From Actinomadura sp. NBRC 104425 (lineage in GTDB: Bacteria; Actinomycetota; Actinomycetes; Streptosporangiales; Streptosporangiaceae), in NCBI RefSeq assembly GCF_030269545.1, contig NZ_BSTN01000008.1, positions 124,001-188,000 on the forward strand: a stretch of DNA of 64,000 nt, in the 5' to 3' direction. The notes beneath the pieces are model-generated. The model did not search any database, had not been told where the DNA came from, and saw nothing but the letters and a program-made list of their open reading frames with translations. The translations under genes and the position numbers were made by a program. Shown here in pieces: positions 8,154-17,259 of this stretch (positions are counted from its first letter, which is position 1; each line of letters starts with the position of its first letter).

Positions 8154-9962
8154 GTGACGGATCCGAGCGAGGGGATGACCGATCCCCGGCTGCAGGCGCA
8201 GGGCGAGTTGAGCATGGCGCGGCTCGCGCTCGACGACGGGGAGCTGCGGCACGCGGCCGACCATGTCGCCAGGGCGCTGGTGCACGACCCCGTCCTGCCC
8301 GAGACGCACGAGCTGCTGGCGGCGCTCGCCGCGCACCCGCGGGGCGGCGCGGACCTGTTCCCCCTGGAGCAGCCGGTGTTCCTGGGCACGGTCGTGGCGC
8401 GGGCGCACGTGCTGGCGTCGCGGGGCGAGCCGCAGCAGGCGCTGTCGCTGCTGGTGTCGGCGCAGTGCCACGAACCGGGGAGCGCCTGGGCGGACGTGCC
8501 GTGGATGCGCGACCCCGCCCTGCCCGCCCGGCTGGCGCCCGACGACGTCAGCATGCTGGTCATGCGGCTGGCGAGCAAGCTGGGCGATCCGGTGCCCGAG
8601 CAGGAGCGGCCGCCGCTGCGGCCGTTCTGCGACCTGGCCCGCGCCATGTGCGCCGCGTACCCGGGGCACGGCGCGATGCTGTGGACGTCGTCGATCCTGA
8701 TGCGCCGCGTGGGCGCCACGGGCGAGGCCATCGGGCTGGCGGCGCGCGCGGAGTCGGTGGAGCCGTCGTTCCACGCGGCGATGGCGCTGGGGTACGCCTA
8801 CCGCGCCGAGCAGCGCTACCAGGAGGCCGAGCAGGCGTGGCTGCGCGCGCTGCGCTTCGACCCGGGCAACCTGGCCCTGTACACCGACATCGGGGAGCTG
8901 CTGGCGCTCGCCGGCCGCCCGGCCGAGGGGCTGGCGTGGGTGGAGCGCGCACTGCAGCAGGACCCGCACGACCCCAGCGCCTTCCCCACGGCCTGCGGAA
9001 TGCGCTTCGACCGCGACGGCGACCTGGCCCATCTGGTGGCGCTGTCGGACTACCTGCGCGAGAACCCCGGCAACGGCCACGCCGACGGCGTGCTCACCCA
9101 CCATTCGCAGCGGAGGTACTGGCTGGGGCACATCCCGGCGCCGGGCGAGGCGGTCGTCAACGTGCTGCGCCAGGTCCTCGCCGACGACGGCCCGCAGGAC
9201 GCCCGCGGCATCGCGCTGACCGTCTCGGCCCCGGAGCCGCCCAGCGCCCTGATGGCGTTCGCGGCGTCGGTGGGGGTCTCCGACGGCGTCACCGTCACCG
9301 AGGTGCCCGAGCCGGATGCGCGCCGCCCCGTGCCCGAGGTGTTCGCCGACGGGCCGGTGCGCGCGGTGCGCGGCAGCGTGTGGGTGTACGAGGGCACCGC
9401 GGCGCGGCCCGCGGTGGCGCCTCCGTCCCCGGCCGCCGTGCAGGCCGTCCAGGGGCTGGCGGGCCACCGGTGGCGGCACCTGCCCGCCGCCTACGACGAC
9501 GCGGTGCGGCTGTCCGGGCTGGGCCTGGGCGACCTGCTGGGGCTGCTGGTGCATCCGCCGGTGCCGCAGGAGGTCCCCCGCCGGCACCGTCCCGACTGGA
9601 TCCGCTCGGTGCAGGCGTGGACGTGCCTGGGCATCGCGCACTACCGGGCCGACCAGCCCTGGCACCGGTCCGAGCGCAGGGCCGTGCTGGTGGACCTGGC
9701 GTACGGGCCCGAGGACTGGGTGTCGGAGATGGCGCTCGCGGCGATGATCGCCACCGCCTGGGTCGATCCGGGTGTGCGCGCCGACGTCGCCGAGCTGGTC
9801 GCCTGGCGTTTCATGGCGGCCGTCCAGGCGAGCCAGAGCCGTCCCGTCACCGTGCTGGAGTCGCTGGCGTTCCTGGTGCGCGCCACCCCGGACATGCATC
9901 CGGAGGTGCGCTCGCTCGCCGACGACGTCGTCGCGCCGCCGGACCCCCGCACCACCGCGTAG
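8154..9962 (+). CDS. Tetratricopeptide-repeat protein of unknown role
   Basis: 602 aa from GTG 8154, which follows TTGGAGGGGG. No signal peptide or membrane helix, so cytoplasmic. TPR-like helical pairs are recognisable in about residues 180-290 (AMALGYAYRAEQRYQEAEQAWLRAL, then LYTDIGELLALAGRPAEGLAWVERAL), the usual A-helix/B-helix spacing. The C-terminal half has no family I recognise. It is divergent from the pca operon and shares its regulatory region, but nothing else ties it to aromatic metabolism. Long upstream in-frame codons lack a ribosome site and were left out. Confidence 0.75.
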   Translation: MTDPSEGMTDPRLQAQGELSMARLALDDGELRHAADHVARALVHDPVLPETHELLAALAAHPRGGADLFPLEQPVFLGTVVARAHVLASRGEPQQALSLLVSAQCHEPGSAWADVPWMRDPALPARLAPDDVSMLVMRLASKLGDPVPEQERPPLRPFCDLARAMCAAYPGHGAMLWTSSILMRRVGATGEAIGLAARAESVEPSFHAAMALGYAYRAEQRYQEAEQAWLRALRFDPGNLALYTDIGELLALAGRPAEGLAWVERALQQDPHDPSAFPTACGMRFDRDGDLAHLVALSDYLRENPGNGHADGVLTHHSQRRYWLGHIPAPGEAVVNVLRQVLADDGPQDARGIALTVSAPEPPSALMAFAASVGVSDGVTVTEVPEPDARRPVPEVFADGPVRAVRGSVWVYEGTAARPAVAPPSPAAVQAVQGLAGHRWRHLPAAYDDAVRLSGLGLGDLLGLLVHPPVPQEVPRRHRPDWIRSVQAWTCLGIAHYRADQPWHRSERRAVLVDLAYGPEDWVSEMALAAMIATAWVDPGVRADVAELVAWRFMAAVQASQSRPVTVLESLAFLVRATPDMHPEVRSLADDVVAPPDPRTTA

Positions 9963-10095
9963 CCGCCCGCGCGGCGCGCCCGCCGGGCCGCTCTCGCGCC
10001 GCCCGTTCCGCGTCCGCGAGCCCCCTTTAACGCGCGGGTCTCGCCTGCCAAGCTGAGGGGCACAGTGCGAAGAGGAGGCGCGGAGGCGAGGCACC

Positions 10096-10647
10096 ATGAT
10101 CGCGAGACCGGAGGGCGGCCCGCGCGTGGTCGTGGGGGTCGACGACTCCCCCGGGGCCCGGTGCGCCCTGTCGTGGGCCATCGGCGAGGCCCGGCTTCGC
10201 GGCCTGCCGCTGCTGATCGTGCACGCCGCGCCGCTGCCGCCGCACGTGTCGGCGGTGGGCCAGCTCGGCCCGGGGGTCACCGAGGCGTTGCGCTCGGCGG
10301 GTGCGGAGCTGATCGCACAGCTGCTCGACGAGGTGGCCGACGGCACCCCGTGCGGGGTGGAGATGTCGGCGCTGGCGCTGGTCGGCGAGCCGGGCGCGGC
10401 CCTGGTGCGGCTGGCCCGCGAGGACGACATCCTCGTCGTCGGGCACGGCTCCCGGGGCCTGTGGTCGCGGCTGGTGCGGCCGTCGGTGCGGCTGCACTGC
10501 GCGCGGCGCAGCAGGGCCACGTTCGTGTGCGTGCGGCCGCCGGCGTTCGACTCGCTGCTCGGCGGCCTTTCCGGGCAGGACGACGGTCCCGAGCGCTCCC
10601 GCCTGCGCCGCATGCTCGGCTGGGGCGGCCGGCAGCACACGGCCTGA
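10096..10647 (+). CDS. Universal stress protein family protein
   Basis: 183 aa. N-terminal VVVGVDDSPGARCALSWAI and C-terminal ILVVGHGSRGLWSRLVRPSVRLHCARRS match a single USP domain. The latter carries the G-x2-G-x9-G(S/T) ATP-binding pattern in slightly altered form. About 35 extra basic residues follow the domain. Such proteins bind ATP and act in persistence or redox/energy stress; no partner is evident. A short GC-rich inverted repeat (10672-10679 with 10702-10709) separates it from the convergent acyl-CoA dehydrogenase genes. Confidence 0.85.
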   Translation: MIARPEGGPRVVVGVDDSPGARCALSWAIGEARLRGLPLLIVHAAPLPPHVSAVGQLGPGVTEALRSAGAELIAQLLDEVADGTPCGVEMSALALVGEPGAALVRLAREDDILVVGHGSRGLWSRLVRPSVRLHCARRSRATFVCVRPPAFDSLLGGLSGQDDGPERSRLRRMLGWGGRQHTA

Positions 10648-10726
10648 CCGCCCCGCCGCCGGCCTGGGCGCCGCCCCGCCCCCGACCGGTGCGGCGGAGG
10701 CGCGGGGCGGGCCCGCAGGCGCGGGG

Positions 10727-11809
10727 TCAGGCCGGGGGCAGGTCCACCAGGCCGGCCAGCGCCGCCCGGTGCCGGTCGGGCGTGCCGAGGGCGATCGCCG
10801 ACGACTTGGCGCGCTTGAGGTACAGGTGCGCGGGGTGCTCCCAGGTGAAGCCGATGCCGCCGTGCATCTGCACGCATTCCTCGGCGGCCTTCACCGCGAC
10901 GGCCGAGCAGTGGGCCTGGGCGATCGCGACGGCGACGTCGGTGTCGGGGTCGCCGGAGGCCAGGCAGGCCGCGGCGTATCGGGCGACCGCGCGGGCCTGC
11001 GCGACCGCCGTCCACAGGTCGGCGAGGCGGTGCTTGAGGCCCTGGTAGGAGCCGACCGGGCGGCCGAACTGGTAGCGGGTCTTCAAATACTCGACGGTGG
11101 ACTCCAGGCACCGGTCGGCCAGGCCGAGCTGCTCGGAGGCCAGCATGGCGGCGCCGGCGGTCAGGGCGGCGCGCACGGCGGCCTCGCCCTCGGCGACGCG
11201 GCGGGCGGGCGCCTCGGCCAGCGCGATGTCGCACAGGCGCCGGGTCATGTCCAGCGAGGTCACCGGGGTGCGGCGGGCGTCGGCGGCGTCCACCGCGTAC
11301 AGGCCGCCGGGCGCGGGGACCAGCAGCACGTCGGCGGCGGCGCCGTCGGCGACGCCGGTGACGGCGCCGGTCAGCGCGCCGTCCTCCACCCGCACGGACG
11401 TGCCGAGGGGGCCCTTGGGCGCCGTGCTGAACGGCACCGCCACGACGGCGATCTTCTCTCCGGCGGCCAGCTCGGCGAGCAGGTCCGCGCCCGCGTCGCC
11501 GGCGGCCAGCAGCGCCGCGGTGGCCAGGACGGCGCTGGACAGGAACGGCACGGGCGCCACCGCGCGGCCGAGCTCCTCCATCACCACGGCGGTCTCCCGC
11601 CAGGAGGCGCCCGCGCCGCCGCGCTCGTCGGGCACCGGCAGCCCGGCGCAGCCCAGCTGGACGGCCACGGCCCGCCACAGGTCCGCGTCGTACGGCTCGT
11701 CCTTCTCCAGGCCCGCCAGCACGCCCGTCCAGGGGCACCGGTCGTCGAGCACCCGGCGGACGCCGCCGCGCAGGTCCTCCTCGATCTCGCTGTACAGCAG
11801 GTTCGTCAC
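10727..11809 (-). CDS. Acyl-CoA dehydrogenase, small/beta-type subunit
   Basis: 360 aa, GTG start with GAGGGA before it. Acyl-CoA dehydrogenase fold: N-terminal helical domain (GCAGLPVPDERGGAGASWRETAVVMEELGRA), middle beta domain, C-terminal helices with RYQFGRPVGSYQGLKHRLADLW and CVQMHGGIGFTWEHPAHLYLKRA. The middle domain is shortened and the usual catalytic YEGTSEI region is missing. This resembles the second subunit of the alpha2-beta2 dehydrogenases known from steroid side-chain degradation in mycobacteria. It follows a full-length partner 52 bp upstream. Substrate unknown. Confidence 0.85.
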   Translation of the reverse strand: MTNLLYSEIEEDLRGGVRRVLDDRCPWTGVLAGLEKDEPYDADLWRAVAVQLGCAGLPVPDERGGAGASWRETAVVMEELGRAVAPVPFLSSAVLATAALLAAGDAGADLLAELAAGEKIAVVAVPFSTAPKGPLGTSVRVEDGALTGAVTGVADGAAADVLLVPAPGGLYAVDAADARRTPVTSLDMTRRLCDIALAEAPARRVAEGEAAVRAALTAGAAMLASEQLGLADRCLESTVEYLKTRYQFGRPVGSYQGLKHRLADLWTAVAQARAVARYAAACLASGDPDTDVAVAIAQAHCSAVAVKAAEECVQMHGGIGFTWEHPAHLYLKRAKSSAIALGTPDRHRAALAGLVDLPPA

Positions 11810-11861
11810 GGGCGTCCCTCCGTCGGCCCCGGGGTGGTCTGGCGCTGTTTCGAGCGGCCCG

Positions 11862-13055
11862 TCACTTGGGCAGGTCCTTCCACGCCACGTCCTTGTCGAC
11901 CCTGATCTCGCCGGGCAGGCCGAGCACCCGTTCGGCGATGATGTTGCGCAGGATCTCCGAGGTGCCGCCCTCGATCGAATTGCCCTTGGCGCGCAGGTAG
12001 CGGTAGCCGGGCGAGCGGCGGGTGAAGTCGACCTCGGTGGGGCGGCGCATCGTCCAGTCGTCGTAGCGCAGGCCGTCCTCGCCGAGCAGCTCCAGCTCCA
12101 GCCCGGAGATCTCCTGGTTGAGCCGGGCGAAGGCGAGCTTGGCGGCCGAGCCCTCGGGGCCGGGGGCGCCGGCGGCCAGCTGCTGGCGCAGCCGCTCGCC
12201 GGTCAGCCGGGCGGCCTCGGCCTCCACCCACAGCCGCAGCAGCGCGTCGTGCAGGCCGGGGGTGCGCAGCTCGGGGCGGTCCCGCCACAACCGCGCCACC
12301 ACGCCGATCATGCCGCCCTCGCGGGGGACGGCGTTGCCGCCGATGGCGACCCGCTCGTTCATCAGCGTGGTGGTGGCCACCCGCCAGCCCTCGCCGACCT
12401 CGCCGAGCCGGTGCTCGTCGGGGATGCGCACGTCGGTGAGGAAGACCTCGTTGAACTCGGCCTCGCCGGTGATCTGCCGCAGCGGCCGCACCTCGACGCC
12501 GGGCGCGGTCATGTCGCAGATGAAGTAGGTCATGCCGCGGTGCTTGGGCACGTCCGGGTCGGTGCGGGTGACCAGGATCGCCCAGCGCGCCTCGTGCGCC
12601 ATGGACGTCCACACCTTCTGGCCGTTGACGATCCAGTGGTCGCCGTCGCGCACGGCGCGGGTGCCGAGCGCGGCCAGGTCCGAGCCGGCGCCCGGCTCGC
12701 TGAACAGCTGGCACCAGATCTCCTCGCCCGTCCACAGCGGGCGCAGGAAGCGCCTCTTCTGCTCCTCGGTGCCGTAGGCCAGGATCGTGGGCGCGGCCAT
12801 GCCGAGGCCGATGCCGTTGCGCTCGGGGTCGTTGCGCGGCGCGCCGGCCGCGGCGAACTCGGCGTCCACGACCGGCTGCAGGGCGCGGGGCGCGCCGAGC
12901 CCGCCCAGGCCCGGCGGGTAGTGCACCCAGGCCAGCCCGGCGTCGAACCGGGCCCGCAGGAACGCCAGCCGTTCCATGCCGGACGGATCGTGGTCGGTGA
13001 GGAAGCTTCGGACCCGTTCGCGCAGGTCGTCGGCGTCCGGCGGTGCTGAGCTCAA
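11862..13055 (-). CDS. Acyl-CoA dehydrogenase, large/alpha-type subunit
   Basis: 397 aa using TTG 13055, which has GGGAGG at proper distance; longer in-frame starts up to 13127 lack one and would overlap the operator. Conserved WCQLFSEPGAGSDLAALGTRA (FAD/substrate loop) near 122, DHWIVNGQKVWTS, and IEGGTSEILRNIIAERVLGLP near the end. Here Gly-Gly replaces the usual Glu-Gly of the catalytic loop. Together with the downstream small subunit it probably forms a heteromeric FAD enzyme oxidising a CoA thioester. Confidence 0.85.
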   Translation of the reverse strand: MSSAPPDADDLRERVRSFLTDHDPSGMERLAFLRARFDAGLAWVHYPPGLGGLGAPRALQPVVDAEFAAAGAPRNDPERNGIGLGMAAPTILAYGTEEQKRRFLRPLWTGEEIWCQLFSEPGAGSDLAALGTRAVRDGDHWIVNGQKVWTSMAHEARWAILVTRTDPDVPKHRGMTYFICDMTAPGVEVRPLRQITGEAEFNEVFLTDVRIPDEHRLGEVGEGWRVATTTLMNERVAIGGNAVPREGGMIGVVARLWRDRPELRTPGLHDALLRLWVEAEAARLTGERLRQQLAAGAPGPEGSAAKLAFARLNQEISGLELELLGEDGLRYDDWTMRRPTEVDFTRRSPGYRYLRAKGNSIEGGTSEILRNIIAERVLGLPGEIRVDKDVAWKDLPK

Positions 13056-13104
13056 GGGGCGGACCTCCCTGGGACGAGCGGCGCCGCGGCCGCGGTACCC
13101 GACA

Positions 13105-13120
13105 TACCAACTGGTCGGTA
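13105..13120. promoter_or_regulatory. Operator-like palindrome upstream of the acyl-CoA dehydrogenase pair
   Basis: TACCAACTGGTCGGTA, a 16-bp quasi-palindrome of the form TACCRACY-RGTYGGTA, 50 bp before the TTG start. TetR-family operators controlling acyl-CoA dehydrogenase genes in actinomycetes often have this ACCNAC/GTNGGT layout. No regulator gene is adjacent. Confidence 0.5.
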
Positions 13121-13229
13121 CGGTCACCCTAGGAACAGCGCGCCGACCGCGTCAACGGCGCACCGGAATCCCGTTCGGATTCCTCGGGAGCCCGGCGCGC
13201 CGTCTCGGCGGGAGCGGCGGCCCCTCCGG

Positions 13230-15359
13230 TCAGCGGGCCGGGGCCTCGCCCAGCTCAGCGGGCAGCGGGTCGCGGTGCAGCACCGTCAGGCTGGTGACGG
13301 CGCGGGTGAGCACCACGTACAGGCGGGCCAGGCCGCGCGGCTCGGCGGCCACGATGCCGGCGGGTTCCACGACGATGACGTGGTCGTACTCCAGGCCCTT
13401 GGCGAGGGTCGCCGGGACGACCAGCAGCCGCTCACCGTCGCCGGAGTCGGGGCCGAGCAGCCCGTGCGGCACGCCCGCGCCGGCGAGCGCCTCGGCGTGG
13501 GCGGCGGCCGCGGCGTCGGGGACGATCACCCCGACGGAGCCCTCGCGGTCCAGCGCGCGGCGTGCCTCGGCGACGACGGCCTCGGCCAGGTCGGGCACCC
13601 GGCGCACCGTCAGCGCGTCCGCCCCCGCGCGCAGGGAGCGGGGCGCGGCCAGGCCGGGTGCGATGTGCGGCAGGAGCCGGGCCGCGTAGTCCAGCACCGC
13701 GCCGGGGACGCGGAAGCCCGTCGTCAGCTCCGCCACCCGCCCGTCCTGGCCGAGGTGGCGCAGCACCTCGTCCCACGAGCGCGCCGACCAGGGGGTGGTG
13801 CCCTGGGCCAGGTCGCCGAGCACCGTCGCCGAGCCGGTGGCGCAGCGGCGGCCCAGCGCGCGCAGCTGCATCGCCGACAGGTCCTGGGCCTCGTCCACCA
13901 CGATGTGCCCGAGGGACCGGGTGCGCTCGATCAGGTCGTTCAGCTCGTCCAGCAGGGCCCGGTCGGCCGCGGTCCACTTCGCCGACCGGTGCGAGCGGGG
14001 CGGCTTGCGCCACAGCAGCGCGGCCTGCTCGTCCTCGTCGAGCACGCCCCTGGCGGCGGCGCGCAGCAGGTCGGCGTCCGACAGCAGGCGGTGCAGCACC
14101 TGCTCGGCGGTGACCTTGGGCCACACCCGGTCGACGAGCCGCTTGACGGGCCGGGACCGGGCCACCTGGTCCTGGACGCGGTCGTCGGGCGCCTCGCCGC
14201 GCTGCTCCATCAGCACCAGCACCCGGTGCGCCAGCCGCTGGGCGAACGCGGCGCGGGCGTTGGCATAGCGCATCGTCCCGCGCAGCGACGCGGCGATCTC
14301 GCGCACCTCGCGGTCGGCGAGCCGGAACCGGCTGGCGCCGCGGGTGTACAGCAGGCCCTCCTCGGGCTTGCGGACCTGCCGCCACAGGGCCCGGCGCAGC
14401 ACCTCGGCCATCCGGGCGTCGCCCTTGAGCGCGGCGACGTCGGCGGGCTCCTCGGCGGCGGGCGCGCCGAGCAGGTCGTCCACGGTGACCTGGTCGACGC
14501 TGATCTCGCCGAGCGCGGGCAGCACCGCGGAGATGTAGGCCAGGAACGCGCGGTTCGGCCCGACGATCAGCACGCCGGAGCGGGCCAGCCGCTCGCGGTG
14601 GGCGAACAGCAGGTAGGCCGCGCGGTGCAGGCCGACGGCCGTCTTGCCGGTGCCGGGGGCGCCCTGCACGCAGACGGTGCCGGCCAGGTCGGCGCGGACG
14701 ATCTCGTCCTGGTCGGGTTGGATGGTGGCGACGATGTCGCGCATGGGCCCGGTGCGGGGCCGTTCGATCTCCCGGGTGAGCAGGCTCGACGGGCCGAGGG
14801 AGCGGCCGTCGAGCGGCTCGTCCTCGTAGGCGGTCAGCTCGCCGCCCTGGAAGCCGAACCGGCGGCGCCGGCGCCAGCCCATGGGGTCGGCGGGCCCGGC
14901 GCGGTAGAAGGCCCGGGCGACGGGGGCGCGCCAGTCGAGCACCAGGGGGCGGCCCTCGTCGCCGTCGTGGACGTGGCGCCGTCCGACGTACATGGTGGCG
15001 GGCAGGTCGCCGCGGTCCTCGCGCGCGTCCATGCGGCCGAAGAACAGCGGGGTGTCGGGCCGGTCGGCCAGCGCGGCGACCCGCTTCTCCAGCAGCGACT
15101 CCAGGAACTGCTGCGACACCCAGTCGGCGGCCACGTCGGCCGACAGGGAGCCGGCGTGCTCGCGCATGCGCCGTAGCGCCGCCCGCGACTCGGCCAGGTG
15201 GGCCCGCTCGGCGGCGAGCACCGCGTCGGCGTCGGCGGGCTCCTCCTGCTGGGACGCGGCCTGTTGGGACGCGGCCTGCCGGGGTACGGGGGGCTCGGCC
15301 TCGCCGGAGTCCGGCTCCTCGGGCGATTCGCGCGCTACGGCCGTCGGGTCGGTGGGCAT
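13230..15359 (-). CDS. helD: HelD-like RNA polymerase-associated ATPase/helicase
   Basis: 709 aa from ATG 15359, preceded by GGAGGTG. An N-terminal acidic region is followed by a coiled coil (about 45-75, LAAERAHLAESRAALRRM). Then a UvrD-type ATPase with Walker A GAPGTGKTAVGLHRA near 238, DEXX-box HIVVDEAQDLSAMQLRAL near 530, and late motifs VVPATLAKGLEYDHVIVVEP and ARLYVVLTRAVTSLTVLH. This arrangement matches actinobacterial HelD, which enters stalled RNA polymerase and removes nucleic acid; some members confer rifampicin resistance. No obvious rifamycin-associated element was seen in the 335 bp upstream. Confidence 0.88.
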   Translation of the reverse strand: MPTDPTAVARESPEEPDSGEAEPPVPRQAASQQAASQQEEPADADAVLAAERAHLAESRAALRRMREHAGSLSADVAADWVSQQFLESLLEKRVAALADRPDTPLFFGRMDAREDRGDLPATMYVGRRHVHDGDEGRPLVLDWRAPVARAFYRAGPADPMGWRRRRRFGFQGGELTAYEDEPLDGRSLGPSSLLTREIERPRTGPMRDIVATIQPDQDEIVRADLAGTVCVQGAPGTGKTAVGLHRAAYLLFAHRERLARSGVLIVGPNRAFLAYISAVLPALGEISVDQVTVDDLLGAPAAEEPADVAALKGDARMAEVLRRALWRQVRKPEEGLLYTRGASRFRLADREVREIAASLRGTMRYANARAAFAQRLAHRVLVLMEQRGEAPDDRVQDQVARSRPVKRLVDRVWPKVTAEQVLHRLLSDADLLRAAARGVLDEDEQAALLWRKPPRSHRSAKWTAADRALLDELNDLIERTRSLGHIVVDEAQDLSAMQLRALGRRCATGSATVLGDLAQGTTPWSARSWDEVLRHLGQDGRVAELTTGFRVPGAVLDYAARLLPHIAPGLAAPRSLRAGADALTVRRVPDLAEAVVAEARRALDREGSVGVIVPDAAAAAHAEALAGAGVPHGLLGPDSGDGERLLVVPATLAKGLEYDHVIVVEPAGIVAAEPRGLARLYVVLTRAVTSLTVLHRDPLPAELGEAPAR

Positions 15360-15694
15360 GCGTGTACACCTCCGTGTGTGATGGTTTGGTGACGCCCGGA
15401 CATGATCGCCGTCAGACGAAACCACCTAGCCTAGCCGTGTTCCCGATGATCTGGCGGGACCTCGCGGAGAAGCCCTCCGGATGCAGACGGGCGCAGACGG
15501 ACGTGCGCCGCGAACGGGAGCGGGGCTCAGCGGCGGCGGGGCCGCCTCGTAGGCGGCGCAGCCGATGAGCTCCAGGGACACCTGCAGGCGCTGCGGGCTG
15601 ACGTGATCGACTTCGGTCGTCTTGCCCGCCCCCGGGAGCGTCAGTATCGTGACGACTCGTTAGTGATCCACGTCACACCGGAAGGCGGTGGGTC
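15360..15694. other. Intergenic region between helD and the ABC ATPase gene
   Basis: 335 bp without a supported gene. It holds the helD ribosome site. On the minus strand one frame stays open for about 78 codons and contains LPGAGKTTEVDH, but it has no good start or recognised domain. A CACGTGATC-type palindrome region precedes the GTG of the next gene. No terminator with a T tract is visible. Confidence 0.5.
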
Positions 15695-16516
15695 GTGCGG
15701 GACGCAGAGCCGGGGCTGCGCGTGTGCGGCGTCACCGTGCGGCGCCGCGGGGTGACCCTCCTCGACGGGGCGGATCTGACGGCGCCGCCCGCGACGGTCA
15801 CCGGCCTGGTCGGGCCGGACGACCCCGGCGCCGCCGCCCTCGCCGACGTGGTCTGCGGCCTGCTGCGGCCCGCGTGCGGCAGCGTCCGGCTGGACGGCGC
15901 CGACCTCACCCGCAGGCTCCCGCTGCCGCGCCCCCGCCGGGGCGTGGCGCGCACCTTCCGCCGCCCCGCGGTCCTGCGCGGGCTCACCGTCCGGGAGAAC
16001 GTGCTGGTCGCGGTGCGGGCGCACGCGCTGCTGCGGGAGGTGCCCGGGCGCGCCCGCCGCGACCGGCGACGGATCCGGCGGGCCGCGTGGCGCAATGCCG
16101 GGCCGTCCGCCGACGCGCTGCTGGAGCGCCTCGGCCTCGCCGCGTACGCGGGGCGCCGCGCCGACCGGGTGCCGCCCGGCGTGGCGCGGCTGGTCGAACT
16201 GGCCCGGGCGCTGGCCGCCGATCCGCGGCTGCTGGTGCTGGACGAGCCGTCCGCGGGGCTGTCGGTGCCGCAGATGCGCGCGCTGGAGGTGCTGCTGCGC
16301 GAGGTGGCGGCCGAGGGCCCGGCGGTGCTGCTGATCGAGCGGGACCTGGAGCTGGTGCTGGGCGTCTGCGACCAGCTCCACCTGCTGCGCGGCGGCCGGA
16401 TCGTCGCGTCCGGCTCGCCGTTCGAGGTGCGCGCGACGTGCCGGCCCCGCCCGGCGGCGGTCGGCGGCCCCGCAGCGCCGCCCGCCGCCGTCCGACGTCC
16501 GGGCGTGCCGCGATAA
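15695..16516 (+). CDS. Degenerate LivG-type ABC transporter ATPase lacking the Walker A lysine
   Basis: 273 aa. The backbone follows branched-chain amino-acid transporter ATPases: GVARTFRRPAVLRGLTVRENVLVAV near 85, LLVLDEPSAGLSVPQMRALE (Walker B) near 180, LHLLRGGRIVASGSPFEV near the end. The Walker A, expected as GPNGAGKTTL, reads GPDDPGAAAL, so the invariant Lys-Thr is gone. The LSGGQ signature is replaced by PPGVARL, and the H-loop His by Arg (LIERDLEL). Reading frame and codon usage are intact. No permease or binding protein is nearby. Probably unable to hydrolyse ATP. Confidence 0.8.
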   Translation: MRDAEPGLRVCGVTVRRRGVTLLDGADLTAPPATVTGLVGPDDPGAAALADVVCGLLRPACGSVRLDGADLTRRLPLPRPRRGVARTFRRPAVLRGLTVRENVLVAVRAHALLREVPGRARRDRRRIRRAAWRNAGPSADALLERLGLAAYAGRRADRVPPGVARLVELARALAADPRLLVLDEPSAGLSVPQMRALEVLLREVAAEGPAVLLIERDLELVLGVCDQLHLLRGGRIVASGSPFEVRATCRPRPAAVGGPAAPPAAVRRPGVPR

Positions 16517-16583
16517 TGACGGCGAACGGGTGGCCGTGCCGGACCAGGCCGCGCCACGAGCCGACGCCGAAAGCGAGACGCGC

Positions 16584-17177
16584 ATGACGACCGAGCGGCG
16601 CCCCGTCCGGGAGGCCCTGCTCGACGCGGCCGCCGAGATCCTCACCCGCGAGGGGTACCGGGGGCTGCGGATGCGGGACGTGGCGGAGGCCGCCGGGGTG
16701 AGCCGCCAGACCGTCTACAACGAGTTCGGCGACAAGTGGGGGCTGGCCCAGGCGGTCGTCATGCGCCACCACGACCGTTACCTGGACGGCATCGACCGGG
16801 TGCTGTCCGAGCACGCCGACCTGTACTCGGCGGTGGCGGCGGCCGTCGTCTACACCATCGAGACCGCCGCCGACGACCCGATCAACAAGACCGTGCTCAC
16901 CGGCGCCGACGGGGGCGAGCTGCTGCCGCTGCTGACCACGCAGGCCGAGCCGCTGCTGTTCATCGCCCGCACCCGCCTGATCGACCACGCCACCGCCCAG
17001 TGGCCGGATCTGGACCCGGCCGCCCTCGCCGAGGTGGCCGACATCGCCATCCGGCTGACGATGAGCCACGTGATGCTGCCGCACGAGCCGCCCGAGCAGG
17101 TCGGCCATCTCATCGCCCGCCTCGTCACCCGCTACCTGGCCCCGACCGGCGGAGCGCGCGGCGACCGGATTTCTTGA
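16584..17177 (+). CDS. TetR-family transcriptional regulator
   Basis: 197 aa from ATG 16584; an upstream GTG at 16530 is possible but adds residues before the domain. The TetR helix-turn-helix is clear at about 8-55 (ALLDAAAEILTREGYRGLRMRDVAEAAGVSRQTVYNEFGDKWGL). The C-terminal ligand domain is all-helical and not assignable. Its stop is 82 bp before the SRPBCC gene on the same strand, so it may regulate that gene or the ABC-like gene before it. Confidence 0.85.
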   Translation: MTTERRPVREALLDAAAEILTREGYRGLRMRDVAEAAGVSRQTVYNEFGDKWGLAQAVVMRHHDRYLDGIDRVLSEHADLYSAVAAAVVYTIETAADDPINKTVLTGADGGELLPLLTTQAEPLLFIARTRLIDHATAQWPDLDPAALAEVADIAIRLTMSHVMLPHEPPEQVGHLIARLVTRYLAPTGGARGDRIS

Positions 17178-17259
17178 TCGCCGCCTGTTGCCTTGATCAC
17201 ATCCGCGGCGCAGCATAGGGGCGACCGGTCCCGCCCCCAGACCGCCGAGGAGAACCGCG

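Noticed and set aside
8121..11738. Very long minus-strand frame of about 1,200 codons across the TPR and stress-protein genes
   Set aside because: It is the antisense of well-supported plus-strand genes with their own ribosome sites; high GC keeps opposite frames open.
15430..15660. Small minus-strand gene with a GAGKTT P-loop
   Set aside because: No start codon with a ribosome site, length below any P-loop domain, and no other motif.
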